From the NCBI GenBank assembly GCA_904066235.2, contig CAJFCV020000004.1:3906001-3970000 (forward strand): a DNA stretch of 64,000 bases. Direction: 5' to 3'. This stretch comes from Bursaphelenchus xylophilus (lineage: Eukaryota; Nematoda; Chromadorea; Rhabditida; Aphelenchoididae). Position numbers and translations under genes: made by a program. Within the stretch, counting starts at the first letter, position 1. Every line of letters begins with the position of its first letter. Shown here piece after piece: positions 43,231 to 55,800 of the stretch. The notes under the pieces are model-generated. The model was not told where the DNA came from, did no database searches, and worked only from the letters and a program-made list of their open reading frames with translations.

Positions 43231-46200
43231 TTTTATAACGGTTTCTTGCGCATTTTAAAGCAGAAGAAGGCTAGATAATTTGCAATTTACTGGTATTTTT
43301 ACAACTTATTTTTATTTCAGAAAGTTGTAGTTTTGATTTTGAACTTTTTTGAAAGTAAAATTTTTTAAAATTTTCTTCCAAAACTTACATAAACCTACTA
43401 ATTAAGGGTACCGCAACATTTTCTAATATGTGAATTTTGTTGAATTGTCTCCGTAAAAAAATTACAGCTTATAATTTATACTATTTCAGACATAATTTTA
43501 AAAATTCCACTCTAAACTCTTGGGCTCATAATAAATCAATAAAAAATGCCATTCAAATGAAAGACAGGTGTTTCTTGCACGGTAATATCAACTGTTACTG
43601 TGTGAAAACGTCCTTTTTGTTTTTTGTTTTGCAAGAAAATAGTAATTTACTGTCTTAGAATTGATGTATAACCATCGGTGCCAAGTGTAACATCTTATCC
43701 CAGACCTAAAAATATCGTTTGTCACAGTATCCTTTCGCATAAAATGCCCGGACCTTTGGTCAACAATATTTTTAATTTACTCCGAGCGACATTCCTCGGC
43801 CAAATCTTGCCATAAAATTGGTGCGGATCAAAACTTTGAAAAAACGAGTCTCATTTTTTGTGAGAGTTTTGTCGCATTCCCTCCGGGGAATAGGGGGACG
43901 TCAAGCGACAAAATGAAAAAAGTGGAAATGTTGGAAAAGATGTTAGAAGACACGTTCTCCATGATTTGGCCGAGGCGCCGTTATCTGGCCTGGGAATCGG
44001 AAAATTTGGAAAGATTCTTGAGGTGGGCGATGTTTGTAGATAAAAAGAATGTAGGAGGATAGGATTGCAGAGCAATTTGTTGTCTTGACCATATAAATTA
44101 ATCTTGTTTATCTCCAATGATTTTTCAATATGAAATCAAAAATTTTGGGTCCCACCACGAAAACCTGAATTTTTGAAAATCCATAAAATTTTGGTTCTAA
44201 TCTCTTGACTACCTCCAGAAAAGTTCTTCCGAGCGATAATTCGAACGCGACGCACGATATCGCGGTCTGATTCTGACCAAAATTCGAGGCCGCGAGAAAT
44301 TCCCAGGACTTTTTGAGTACTGTTTTCCCTTTCCAATTTCCCAAATGACCGGCGAATTTTTGCAAAAATGCCCTTAGGGTATTTTTGACATTTTATGGGG
44401 TTTTTGGAAAATTAAAGGGTCTAGCAAGAGGGGCGATAAACATGGGGTAATAAGAGGGGATTCATCGGAACATTGATGACGACGTGCCGGGGGAAAAGAT
44501 TGTCACGGTTTTCATTGGGTGCTTGGAGAATGTAAACAGTCTAATGACCCTTTTATCTTTTTTTGGATGTCTGATTTATCTGAAAATAGAGGAGTTGGAG
44601 ACGTTTGAAAGCACAGAACATAGTTGAAGGACATTTGTGTGTTCGTGTAATGGAAAGAATCAATTTTCACAAAGTTAAATTATGATAAATCGAAGTAGAA
44701 TGTGCCATTAAATACATGCTAAACATGTGAGAAAATTAAAGGAAAATCCTTACTTTACAGCTCATTTTTTATCGGAAATTTCAAGCTTTATCAAATTTTA
44801 TGCAAAATTTTGTCCAAATCTTTGCACGCCAAGCCTCCTTGTCCCCCCTCCACCCTTCATTTCAGCCCTCAAATATTCAGAATCCCCCCTTCCGTGCCGC
44901 CAAACTCCATTTCCCTTCGCTTTTTTGAAGATCATCGAATTTGAATTCAAATCTTTTCCCCTCTCCTTCACTTCCTTATTCTCCCAACAATGCCTGGAAA
45001 TTATTGGGCGGCTCTCTCAGCATGAATTCTCAAGAGTTTGTTATAAAATTTATTACGTTTATTTACACGCCGCGACATCTTGTCGACGTGCACAGAAAGG
45101 ATTCCGGGCAGTTTCCATGGAAAATCATAGGGTTGTCGTCTTCGGGGTTTGTCATTCCAGAAGAATGAAGAGGAGAAGAGGGGAAGGGGAGGGTGTGGTG
45201 GAATGTTTAATCGTCACATTCTCTTAGAGCTTTTTCAGAGACCCAATGGTACTGTAGGGATCGTAGGCCAGTTACTAAAGGTCGGAAAATCGTGAAAAAC
45301 CCCGTTTTTCTTCAAAGGAAAATTTTATATTTTTGAGTTTATGTATGCTATACCTTTACTTGGAACCTATTACATGCAAACCTGAAAAATATTGGGTTTG
45401 AGTAATTTGGAATTCATGTTTACCATGCAAAGTGCATGTCTAGATTTCTTCGCCAGCAGTTTTGTTTTCATACCCAGCTTCGGCTTGGAGGGAAATCATT
45501 GTCTTCTAAAGATGAGATGAGGTAGTGCAAAATGTTTTCAAAATTTTAATGGAATTCTGCTTCGGACAGCTTCTGCAAAAAAGTGGACTTTTTTTGCGCA
45601 AAAATATACCTAGAAAATAATATTTTTCTCTGACGCTTTCTTCGTTTTTTATTGTGTCTTGCAAATATGCGAGAGTTAAGGCTTTCAAGAATTGAAACAT
45701 GGTCTAGAAAACTTGAAGAATATATGGGTGTTGCACACTGTAATTTATTTAAATTATTTATTATTTTGCGAAAATGAAAACCGTATCCTGACTTTTCGCG
45801 CCGGCGCAGTTCGGGTCAACACAAAATCGATCGATACGGGGCGTAGGGCAGGTAGATACTCAAAGAAAGGTTTGGGAAGTGCCTACGAGGCCTGACAAAG
45901 CTGTTGGAATGTCGGCGGAGGCTCGGCGGAGACTTGGCAATACTTGCAAAATGTCCGCTTTTTCTAGTTTTAGCTATTACTAACTTTGGGTTTCTTTACC
46001 CTGAGTTATTGTAACCTATAAGGCACCAAAATTTGAGGCAAAAAACGAAGATCCGTAGGTTTTATCTAGATATTATTGATGTGAGTACATGTAAAATGTC
46101 TCAAAATAGGCGATAAGCTATCCTAGGACCCGATCGATCTTATTATTTTTACTAACTAAGCCTTCTTCTTAAAGCCGCAATTTTTTGTCACCTTTTTTGT

Positions 46201-46640
46201 GTTTCCTCTACATAAATTAATTTTATTTTAAAAAACATGATAATCTAATTTTAAGACCATGATAATCTAATGTTGCAACAAACACTATAATATATTTATA
46301 ACAAGTTTACCCACAGTATTAGTAAAATGACATTCCAAATACTTTCCAAACAGACCACATGACCACATTACACTTTTTTCGAAAGGAACGTGGATGTCAT
46401 TTCCAATTTTTCTCTAGAAAAAAACGTTTCGAATATTCATCTTTCATCTACTAATGAGTTCGAAGCCACGGAAAGAGGGACATCATTAGACTCTTCTTCT
46501 CACAATTTCCTTTTTTTATTTTGTCAGTAATTTTTGGACATTAAAAATGAACTTATGAAAAAAGGTAAAGAGCGAGTACAAGTTGTCTTTGAATGGCTGA
46601 TTAAGTGTTGAAACTCTTTGAATTCCGTGCCCTTTAAAAG
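43231..46640. other. Gene-poor intergenic DNA
   Basis: About 3.4 kb without a supportable gene. The longest ORF (44727-45227, plus) is Pro/Phe/Ser-rich, has no domain and is overlapped by a second frame. No RNA gene or repeat of note was seen. Confidence 0.4.
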
Positions 46641-47588
46641 GAACTGGGACGATTGGGGAAAAAGACGATTGGGGAAAGGGACGATTGGGGAAAAAGACGA
46701 TTGGGGAAAAGTACGATTGGGGAAACCGAAAAGTATTATTTTTCTTCGATGCAAATGTCGAAATTAGGATAATCGAGGGTGCTCATTTCGAAAATGACGT
46801 TCTTTTTTTGGATTCTTACTTTTTTTCTTAAGTAGTACTGTAAAGTAGTAATTTTTGATTTTTTTTCATAAATACTCGATTTAGGGGTTTTGGAGGGTGC
46901 TGATTTCGAAAATCATGTAAATTTTTCCTCTAGTACTACATAGTACTATTCTGATACTATATAGTACGAGGTCAAAATATGGCTTTTGACGTTAATGGTG
47001 TTGTTTTGATGCTTAGTACTCTTCAAAAACACGTTTTAAAGACTTGGTGCTATATAGTACTACCTGATACTATGTAGTACGAGGTGTAAAGTTGGCCTTT
47101 AGGGGTTCGTGGTGTTGTTCTGGTGCTTAGTACGCCTATTTTTACTTCGTACTACATAGTATCAGACAGTACTATATAGCACCAAGTCTTTAAAACATGT
47201 TTTTGAAGAGTACTAAGCATCAAAACAACACCATTAACGTCAAAAGCCATATTTTGACCTCGTACTATATAGTATCAGAATAGTACTATGTAGTACTAGA
47301 GGAAAAATTTACATGATTTTCGAAATCAGCACCCTCCAAAACCCCTAAATCGAATATTTATGAAAAAAAAATCAAAAATTACTACTTTACAGTACTACTT
47401 AAAAAAAAGTAAGAATCAAAAAAAAGAACGTCATTTTCGAAATGAGCACCCTCGATTATCCTAATTTCGACATTTGCATCGAAGAAAAATAATACTTTTC
47501 GGTTTCCCCAATCGTACTTTTCCCCAATCGTCTTTTTCCCCAATCGTCCCTTTCCCCAATCGTCTTTTTCCCCAATCGTCCAACTCCG
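46641..47588. mobile_element. Foldback element with iterated ends (0.95 kb)
   Basis: Two inverted arms meet near 47105. Each end consists of five tandem copies of a 15-18-bp unit around ACGATTGGGGAAA (46649 to about 46735 and the inverse at about 47508-47580). The arms also contain many TAGTACTA words. CCTTTAAAAG flanks the element on both sides (46631-46640 and about 47589-47598), a likely 8-10-bp target duplication. No transposase ORF is present. A shorter relative lies at 57451-57789. Confidence 0.85.
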
Positions 47589-47647
47589 CCTTTAAAAGTA
47601 AAATTCATGACCTTTTAATTTAAAATTCTTTAGAAAGTTTTATTAAC

Positions 47648-48085
47648 AGGGAAGTACCGCAAGACACTCAGATTTTAATGAAGCTTGGCTCAAATTTAGA
47701 TGAATTTTTTCGAGGATACATGTACTGTATATGCCTACAGTACATGTAGGGGTCCAAGCTCGTAGTTTGTGGAAACGATCTAGATTTTTAGATCGAAAGT
47801 TAAGATAGAGAAAAACGTGATACTTTATTGCGAATTTTGGTATGAAAAGTTTCATGTCTATTTCTACCGTAGAGGGTAATTTTTCAACAAAAAATAAAGT
47901 TTTTCCATGCGAAACAAGCGAAGAAACGGCCAAAAAATGTTTTTCTCTCTGACCGCTCTCCGCCTTTTCCGTACTCTCTCAGAGATCGTTGAATATCTCG
48001 GCTGTCCCTGCAAAGCACGAGCTAAAATTTTCAGGAATTGATGTGTGGCTTATATGAAAATTTTAAAGAAAATCTAAGCGTTGCA
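47648..48085. mobile_element. MITE of the GGGAAGTAC family (decayed)
   Basis: Homologous over its length to the element at 50089-50528, starting AGGGAAGTAC and containing CTCTGACCGCTCTCC and GCTAAAATTTTCAGGAATTG. The right end no longer matches the left inverted repeat well. Confidence 0.65.
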
Positions 48086-49143
48086 GTTTTAACTTACAAG
48101 TTCTAACAATAAGCTCTTGTAAGTTAAAATTTTTAGTTTATAAAACGCTCTCGATGGATGAGATTTGAGGGGATGTTTTATAGCCACTTAGGGACTTGTT
48201 ATTGTCTTGTCTTTGAAAAGGTTGGTGCTTCAAGAAGATGGCAATAAAGATTTGTGAATTAGAGAGGGTCGTATTATTGGGAGCTTTTACAAACTCTTGA
48301 GGGAAATCTATCAAAATCTTTTCCAGGTAGCTACAGCGATTATTTGAGATTTGAAATTTGTCATTCCAAGGTCCTACTCTCGTATTTTTTCTGATTTTTT
48401 GCATTACCTTTCTTCGTCCCATAGAACTCCATGCGGCCAATTGCCCTTTCCATTTCTCTCCGGAGTTATTAGAAATGCATGTTTTAACTGGGTTCAGACC
48501 CATTGCTCCCATTCCGAAAGTTAATCTCGAACATCTCCCCCCAAACTCCTTGACCTCCTTTCCTTTCCCCTCAGGGCTTATTCCACAAATTTCCGGTCCC
48601 ATTTTTGGGAATGGCAGCTGGAGTTCCGAGGAAGGTCTTATACAAATTGAAATATTAATCGAAATGTTTTCAACGTTCCCCTCCGAATCTGAGGAGCCTG
48701 AGGCGATGACGTCGAGTTCAAGAGCCTTTTTGAGGCATTTCCAAAGTTTTGAGGAGTTTTGGGACATCCAGGGTGGAACTGGGAGTAGAATACAGTGGAA
48801 TGGAGGGGGAGGTGGGGTAAGTTTGAAAGTTTGTGGACTTGAGATCATGAGACAGCCAAAAAGTCAAGATTTTTTTAAATTCCCGAGAATTCTGAGCAAA
48901 TTTTTTTCATAAAAATTTAAAATTTTTTTTACAAAAAAAAAACTTTTTATTTAAGAAGAAATTTATAGCTTTCTTTTATTTTTATCCTACGTCCTGCGGT
49001 GTTGATTATTCAACTTTTCAAATATTTCCCCCCATTTCTCACGTAGTCGTTTTCCATGTCCAAAAAAGGGCCCATTTCTATAAATGTTTTTGTTTCTTCT
49101 ATAAATAATTTAAAACAGATTGTGCGAGAGAGTCGAACACCCA
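48086..49143. other. Overlapping open frames on both strands, no recognised gene
   Basis: A 184-codon frame on the plus strand (48358-48912) and a 236-codon frame on the minus strand (48138-48848) overlap for about 490 bp. The plus frame starts with a hydrophobic segment that could be a signal peptide and ends in a Gly-rich run; the minus frame starts with Pro-rich sequence. I recognise neither. Either may be a decayed gene. Confidence 0.3.
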
Positions 49144-51666
49144 GTGCACACGAAACAAGAATTCATAGCATGACCTCCATACTGTCACCAATGATAGTAC
49201 TTGGAATAACGAGTACAATTTTTTTTTTAAATTTTGATTTTTTCGCTTACTGTAGGTGTACTGTAGCATTTTCATATTTTCTGTATCTCGATAACGACAG
49301 GTCGGATCGCCTTCGGACCTTTTTCATATGATAGATCTTGAAATTCTAAGCAAGTTCATAGTTGGAAATATTTTTCTGCACTTCGGTTTAGTTGCCGAAA
49401 AATTAGCATAATTATGCAAAAAATCCTCTTTCAACTTTTTTTGCAAAAAGTACCCATTGTTGATTACTTTTAAATTGGCTTGAAAGATTCCGTACATCAT
49501 GACGATTCGAACGGTACCAATTTTGTCGTTCAAAGCGGGGCCACACTCGAGAAATGCCTATGGAAAGTTAAGTCATCATGGTATTACAGTAACCCAAAAT
49601 TGTTACTAACGGTGATAGAAAGGTCCTCTTAAGTTCAGTTGGTCATAGATGCCACCAGTGTATCCTTACTATGTTCAAAAACCCGCTTTCGCCACGCTTT
49701 TACGTGATATAATGCCTTAGGGGATTTACAGGACTTTGCTGTATTTTGTCGTTTACAACAACAAGACATTAACAAAACTGTAGTTATTATCTTCCATGCA
49801 AAAATAAAATACATTCGCTGTGTTTCTGACATTTGCAACATGTTTTACGGGACTTAGAAAGGACTTTGCCTAAGGTAAAATTCGAAAATTTTAGTTTTTT
49901 AGGAAAGTTGTGAATCATATTGAATAAGCCTAGAAATTATTGTTTACAGATATAGAAGGCTCAAAAAAGCTGTTTCAATTCTGCAACAGCTAATTTATGC
50001 AAGTTTTTATGCGCGGTCCGGTCATAATGGTAAACTTGTGATTATTCCAAAACTAGGCATTTTATCTCAATGAACTTACAAGGGAAGTACTTGAAGTGTG
50101 ACGCTCAGATTTTGATGAAACTTGGCATAAATTTAGAATAATTTTTTCTAAGATATATGCGAGAATCCTAGCTCGCGCTTTACAGAAACAACTGAGATTT
50201 TTAGATCAAAAGTCGGCGAAAATTTAGGACTTTTTGCCGAATTTCGGCACGAAAAGTTTCATGCCTATTTCAACTGTAAAGGATAATGTTTCTACAAAAA
50301 ATCAAATTTTTCCGCACGAAACTGCCAAAGTTATGGCCAAAAAGCGCTTTTCTCTCTGACCGCTCTCCACGTTTAGCGTGCTCTCTCGGCGGCAAAAATC
50401 GTTCGATATCTCGGCGGCGCCCGCAAAGCGCGAGCTAAAACTTTCAGGAATTGATATTTAGTCCATACCCGATGTGTGTGCAAAATTTAAAGAAAATCTG
50501 AGCGTCACACTTGAAGTACTTCCCCTGTTAGTTTTAAAGACGTGGAAATGCATTAAAAAGCTGACAGTAGTGATATTTTTTTATGTCAAACCTGTGACTA
50601 TAATTTTAAAATTCCTGTGACTATACTTATATAATTTTAAAAATGTCTTACAAAAATCGCCTCGTTTTTCTAAATCGGAAAGGATTTTTCAGAAAAGTAG
50701 TGTTTCCAACAAAAATGAAGTGTTTTATAAACATAATAAAAAATTTTGACGGAATTTACATAAAAAAAAACACAGATATTAACATAATGGCATCTTGCAG
50801 AAAAATTTGCATAAATTTATTATTTCTTAATCGTAAACGCGGGGACAGCCTTCTTTGAGCTTTGTTCAACAATGAACAAAAATTTCTATGCTTATTGAAT
50901 AAATTTCACAAGTTTTCTAAAGTAATAAAATTTTTTGTATTTTTCCTAAGGCAAGGTTTCCTAAAAATCCCCTAAATCTAATAAGAATACATGTGAGATG
51001 ATTATTCTTACATGAAAGACCGATAGCCACAGCTTTACGTATTTCTTTTTGTTGCAAATGACGAAATACAGCAAAGTCTTGTAAATCCCCTAAGGCATTA
51101 TATCAGGTAAAAGCGTGGCGAAAGCGGGTTTTTGAACATAGTAAGGATACACTGGTGGCATCTATGACCAACTGAACTTAAGAGGACCTTTCTATCACCG
51201 TTAGTAACAATTTTGGGTTACTGTAATACCATGATGACTTAACTTTCCATAGGCATTTCTCGAGTGTGGCCCCGCTTTGAACGACAAAATTGGTACCGTT
51301 CGAATCGTCATGATGTACGGAATCTTTCAAGCCAATTTAAAAGTAATCAACAATGGGTACTTTTTGCAAAAAAAGTTGAAAGAGGATTTTTTGCATAATT
51401 ATGCTAATTTTTCGGCAACTAAACCAAGATGCAGAAAAATATTTCAAACAATGAACTTGCTTAGAATTTCAAGATCTATCATATGAAAAAGGTCCGGAAC
51501 TGATGCGACGCGTTGTTCTCGAGATACTAAAAATACGAAAATGTTACAGTACACCTACAGTAACCCAAAAAATTAATTTTTTTCAAGCGGTTTGTAATTC
51601 TTATCACGAGTACTATCTTTAATACTGATATGAAGAGCCATCTGTAACATCTTGTTTCGTGTGCAC
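49144..51666. mobile_element. Foldback element (2.5 kb) with a nested MITE
   Basis: The outer ends GTGCACACGAAACAAG (49144-49159) and its inverse (51651-51666) begin arms of about 620 bp that include matching 69-residue ORFs in opposite orientation (49324-49533 minus, 51277-51486 plus). The spacer of about 1.3 kb holds the MITE at 50089-50528 and no transposase. The arms are well conserved, so the insertion may be fairly young. Confidence 0.8.
50089..50528. mobile_element. MITE of the GGGAAGTAC family (intact ends)
   Basis: A 440-bp element with terminal inverted repeats of about 28 bp that begin AGGGAAGTACTTGAAGTGTG and end with the inverse. It is nested in the foldback element at 49144-51666. 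Relatives at 47648-48085 and 56170-56620 and a fragment at 28085-28240 make a dispersed family. No ORF. Confidence 0.8.
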
Positions 51667-52899
51667 AGCCTGGCTCTCAATGCTCGATCTTCTCAAAAAA
51701 CGTGTTTTAATGATAATATCTATAGTAAAATTATAAGTGGTTTCTTCCGTGTTCCCACCCGTTTAAGTTGAGTGCTCCGCGTTCTTCAGGCGTTATTTTT
51801 GGCGAGATTTTGGAATTTTTAACGGGTAAAATACGTGGCATAAATTTTTTTTTCCGAAGCTAAGATATGTATAGATAAATTGAGAAACTAAAAATCGCAT
51901 TTTTTCAAAAAAAATCAAAAAATTTAGACTCAAAAAATAAAAAAAATAACTTTTAAAAATTTGGTTATTGGTCACTCCCAAAAACTCGCTCGAATTCCCC
52001 CAAACAACAACCTAATTCAATTACTTTGTTTACCGCACGTGCCAAGCTCCTTACCGTTTTTTTTTGTCATCGGTCATCCTCTTTTTCTGCAGCTTCCAAA
52101 ATCTTTTTTTTACAATTATTGGCCCTTCAATCTTGAAATTACTTCTCCTTGAATGGACATCAAAGGAGAGAGGTCTCTCTGATCTGTCTCCCACTTCTCC
52201 CGCGACTCCTTTCCAGGCCTCAAAGTTGGGGGATTCCGTTTATTCAATTCCCCGCATTCCTCGGCGGCAAAATCGAATCGGAAACAATTTTTTCGTTTGT
52301 TGGCGGCCGAGTGCCTCGAGGAAAACAGGAAAAATATAAATCGACGGCCTTTTGGCCACGAAGAAGGGCCAATCGAGCAGTGAGAAAGAACGTTTCAAGG
52401 GGATTCCGCCCCGCCCGAAAATGGGTTTCGTCCCGTTTTTAAACAAGTTTTCTATACGTTTCGCTCGGATCATCCACGTGGCCTGAGGGCTTTTCGAGAG
52501 CCGTCGTCATTTATCAGCCGGGAATGGCGTCGCTGGAAAAGAGCCCCTCGAACTGGACGAACTGCGTGGATTTTGGTGCGGGAATGAGGGTTTTGGGTAT
52601 TATACTTGGATTTTTTATATTGTGAGGGTAGTATTCTATGGTATAGTTTACATTTTATCACTTTTTCTGTAGGGTTTTTGTCGAAAAATTCCAAATTTTT
52701 AATTTTTTTTTCAAAAAAATTTTTTGCCTCAAGACTAAAACTCCACAAAAATATCTTTTTAAATTTGGCTATCTACGTCTATATCTTGACTGTAACCGCC
52801 TTATTTTCCAAATTTACCGCGATTACCCCTATTTTTCCCCAATTTATTCACATTTCTTCCATAATTTCCCTCAAAAAATCCAATCCATTTTCCCAGGTT
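51667..52899. other. Upstream region of the GABA-B receptor gene
   Basis: AT-rich DNA with a GC-richer patch at about 52170-52560. About 90 bp (52433-52520) of it are repeated in inverse at 53646-53740 in intron 2 of the receptor gene. A TTTCCCAG acceptor ends at 52896, three bases before the ATG at 52900, fitting a spliced leader site. No separate gene is supported. Confidence 0.45.
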
Positions 52900-55800
52900 A
52901 TGAACCTCAGCCGTCGATGGCACTGGCTACTCCCAATCCTCATCGGTGTTGCCTGGGGCGATTACGCGCCTCTTTCACACAATTGCGCCGCCTTTCCGGA
53001 ACGTGAGATCAAGATTACGTTGGGGGTTCTGCTCCCCGAAAGTTATCAAGCCTCGATTGGATCGGCCATCGAACTGGCCTTGAAACATGTCCATTCCAAT
53101 CCAAATCTCATCCCAAATTATTGCATCGACATCTTATATAGAGATACTCAAGTGAGTTTTTTAGAAATTTAAGTTTTCCTATATTGTAGTATATAGGTAT
53201 CAGCTATTATTTCTGATGATTTTAGTGTAAGACCTCGCTTGGAATGAAGTCTTTGTTCGAGCTGATGAACGCCGAGCGACGTCCTGTTGCTCTGTTTGGA
53301 AGTATGTGTACGAAAGTGAACGAGCCGGTCGCTATGGCCTCAAAATACTGGAATATCCTGCAGTTATCGTATGCCGAAAGTCATGCCAAGTTCAGCTCGG
53401 CGGATGCGAATGAGGTAAAATACGATATTTTAAGACTACCTTCATTTACTAGCAATTTTTATAAGCACAAAATTTAACCTAGACAGTGAAAGTTTGAATC
53501 TTTTTTTTGGATATTTATTGTAGTTACTGCAAGATGAATGTGTGTAAAGACAAGTATAACATCGCCTCTGAAATTGCATGTTTGGTGCCTAGAATGTATG
53601 AGGATAATCTAGTTTATGGGTTTCTTTTCCAATGGCCCCATTTTCGGTTGATAAATGCCGACGGCTCTCGAAAAGCCCTCAGGCCACGTGGATGATCCGA
53701 GCGAAACATATAGAAAACTTGTTTAAAAACGGGCTGAAATCTATTTTCCGGACCCTTCGGCATCTTTATTAGTCATAGTTTTTTGCAAAAAATATCAAAA
53801 AAAATGATGACTAAATAAATACCTACTACAATATAATCATTCAGCTCTACCCGACCTTCTTCCGGATCGTGCCTGGAGATCGGAATTTGATCTCAGCTCG
53901 ATGCCATCTCATCAAATCCTTCAATTGGACTCGGGTTGGGACCATAAAGCAGAGCGATCAGCCACGATATTCGCTTCCTCATGAGAGCCTGACAACTCAA
54001 CTGGAGAACACGTATGACATTCAAGTCATTTACACGGCTGGAGTGACTTCGGATCAGTTGAAAAACATTGGCTACGAGTTGGACGAGCTGAAGGTGAGGG
54101 TAAAATACGCGGTTGACAGTTGAAGGTCGAGATTTCGAAGGGTTTTTTCAATAGAAATTTTTACTTTGAAGTCGCAAAAGTTTTGATTTTCGCATGTTTT
54201 TTCTGCTTTTTACAAATTTTTTTACCTTTTGTCATCAAAAATATAGCCTCAAGTCCCTTCAAATTTCAGTCCCGAGACGCCCACATCATCGTCGCTGACA
54301 TGGAAACGGAGCTCGCTCTCCACGTTCTCTGCGAAGCCTACAGCAAAGACATGTTTGGAGTGGATTATCTGTGGGTGCTGCCCGGCTATCATCAGAACAA
54401 TTGGTGGATGGATGTGAGCGAAACGAATTGCACGTTGGAGCAGATGGAGAAGGTGCTGGAATACCATTTATCGGTCGAGTTTGCGCCTCAACGAGTGAAT
54501 ACTGAGGATGTGATTATTAGTAATCATACTGTGGATGAGATCTTGGGAGATTTGAATGGTAAGTTGAGCAAAAAAATATAGAAGACCTATTTTTCACAGA
54601 TTTACCCGACAAATTTAATGTTTTTAGGAGTCTGTGTCGCCGAGGAGTCCGCCTCCTGTCTGACTTCAGTCTACAACACCTATGCCTATGATGGAATCTG
54701 GGCCTTGGCTCTGGCCCTAAATGAGACCTTATATGGCCCTGGAGGACCTCAAGGAGAGGAAGAAAGCGCCGAGATCACTGCTCATCGGCTATTACAATTG
54801 ATGGGGAAGGATCAGTTTGAAGGGCTGACAGGGAGAGTAAAGTTTGATCATAATGAGAGATTGGGGCTGGTCTACGTTTACCAGTGGATCAATGGGACCT
54901 ATATGAACATGGGGTACTATGACGGCACAGTGGACCGATTCGATATTCACAAAATTGAGGAGTGTAAGTGTGAGGGAGGATTCTTATTTTTTGAATTATA
55001 GAATATTTGAATATGCGAATTTTTAGAGAAAAAATAAGCAAAAATTTTTTAAACTTCATTTTTAACACATGCAGATCATTTCTAATAAAATTTCAAAAAA
55101 TTTATTGAAATTTGCATATTTAAAAAATTTAAAAAATTGCATATTCAAATTTTTTAAATAAGGAATAAATAAGCTAAAAATTTTTTGGGTCAGTTTATGG
55201 CCTATGCAGGATATTTTTCTCAAATTTAAAAAAATTGGCTAAAATTTGCATATTTAAAAAAAACGTAAAAATTTGCGTAAAATTTGCATATTATAATTTT
55301 TGCAAATTTTTCAGCCTGGACTGTTCCCCGCGACGCCACCGTCGTAATCCGTCAACGTCGCTATGTGAACTACTTTCTATTGGGTATTATGTGTGCCATT
55401 TCCATATTTGGAATGCTCGTGGCGGCGCTTTTCCTCTTCCTCAACATCAAATATCGCAACCACAAATTCATCAAAATGTCCTCTCCCAACATGAACAATG
55501 TCATCATCTTCGGCTCCATGTGTTGCTATGCCTCTGTCATTTTACTGGGAATCGACACCAGATTCGTGGGATCCAATGCTTTCGAGAAGTTGTGTTACGT
55601 ACGTTAATTTTGGATGGTATGTTATCCGAATTTAGATCAAAACCTGGGTTCTGAGTGTGGGCTTCACGCTGGCGTTTGGGTCGATGTTTTCGAAGACCTG
55701 GCGAGTCCATAGTATCTTCACGAACATCAGGAAAGACAAGAAAGCCATCAAGGACGCCCAGTTGTTCATGATTGTGGCCTTGCTTTTGTTCATCGACGGC

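Noticed and set aside
44727..45227. 166-codon ORF as a gene
   Set aside because: Compositionally biased, no start context, overlapped by another frame and no recognisable domain.
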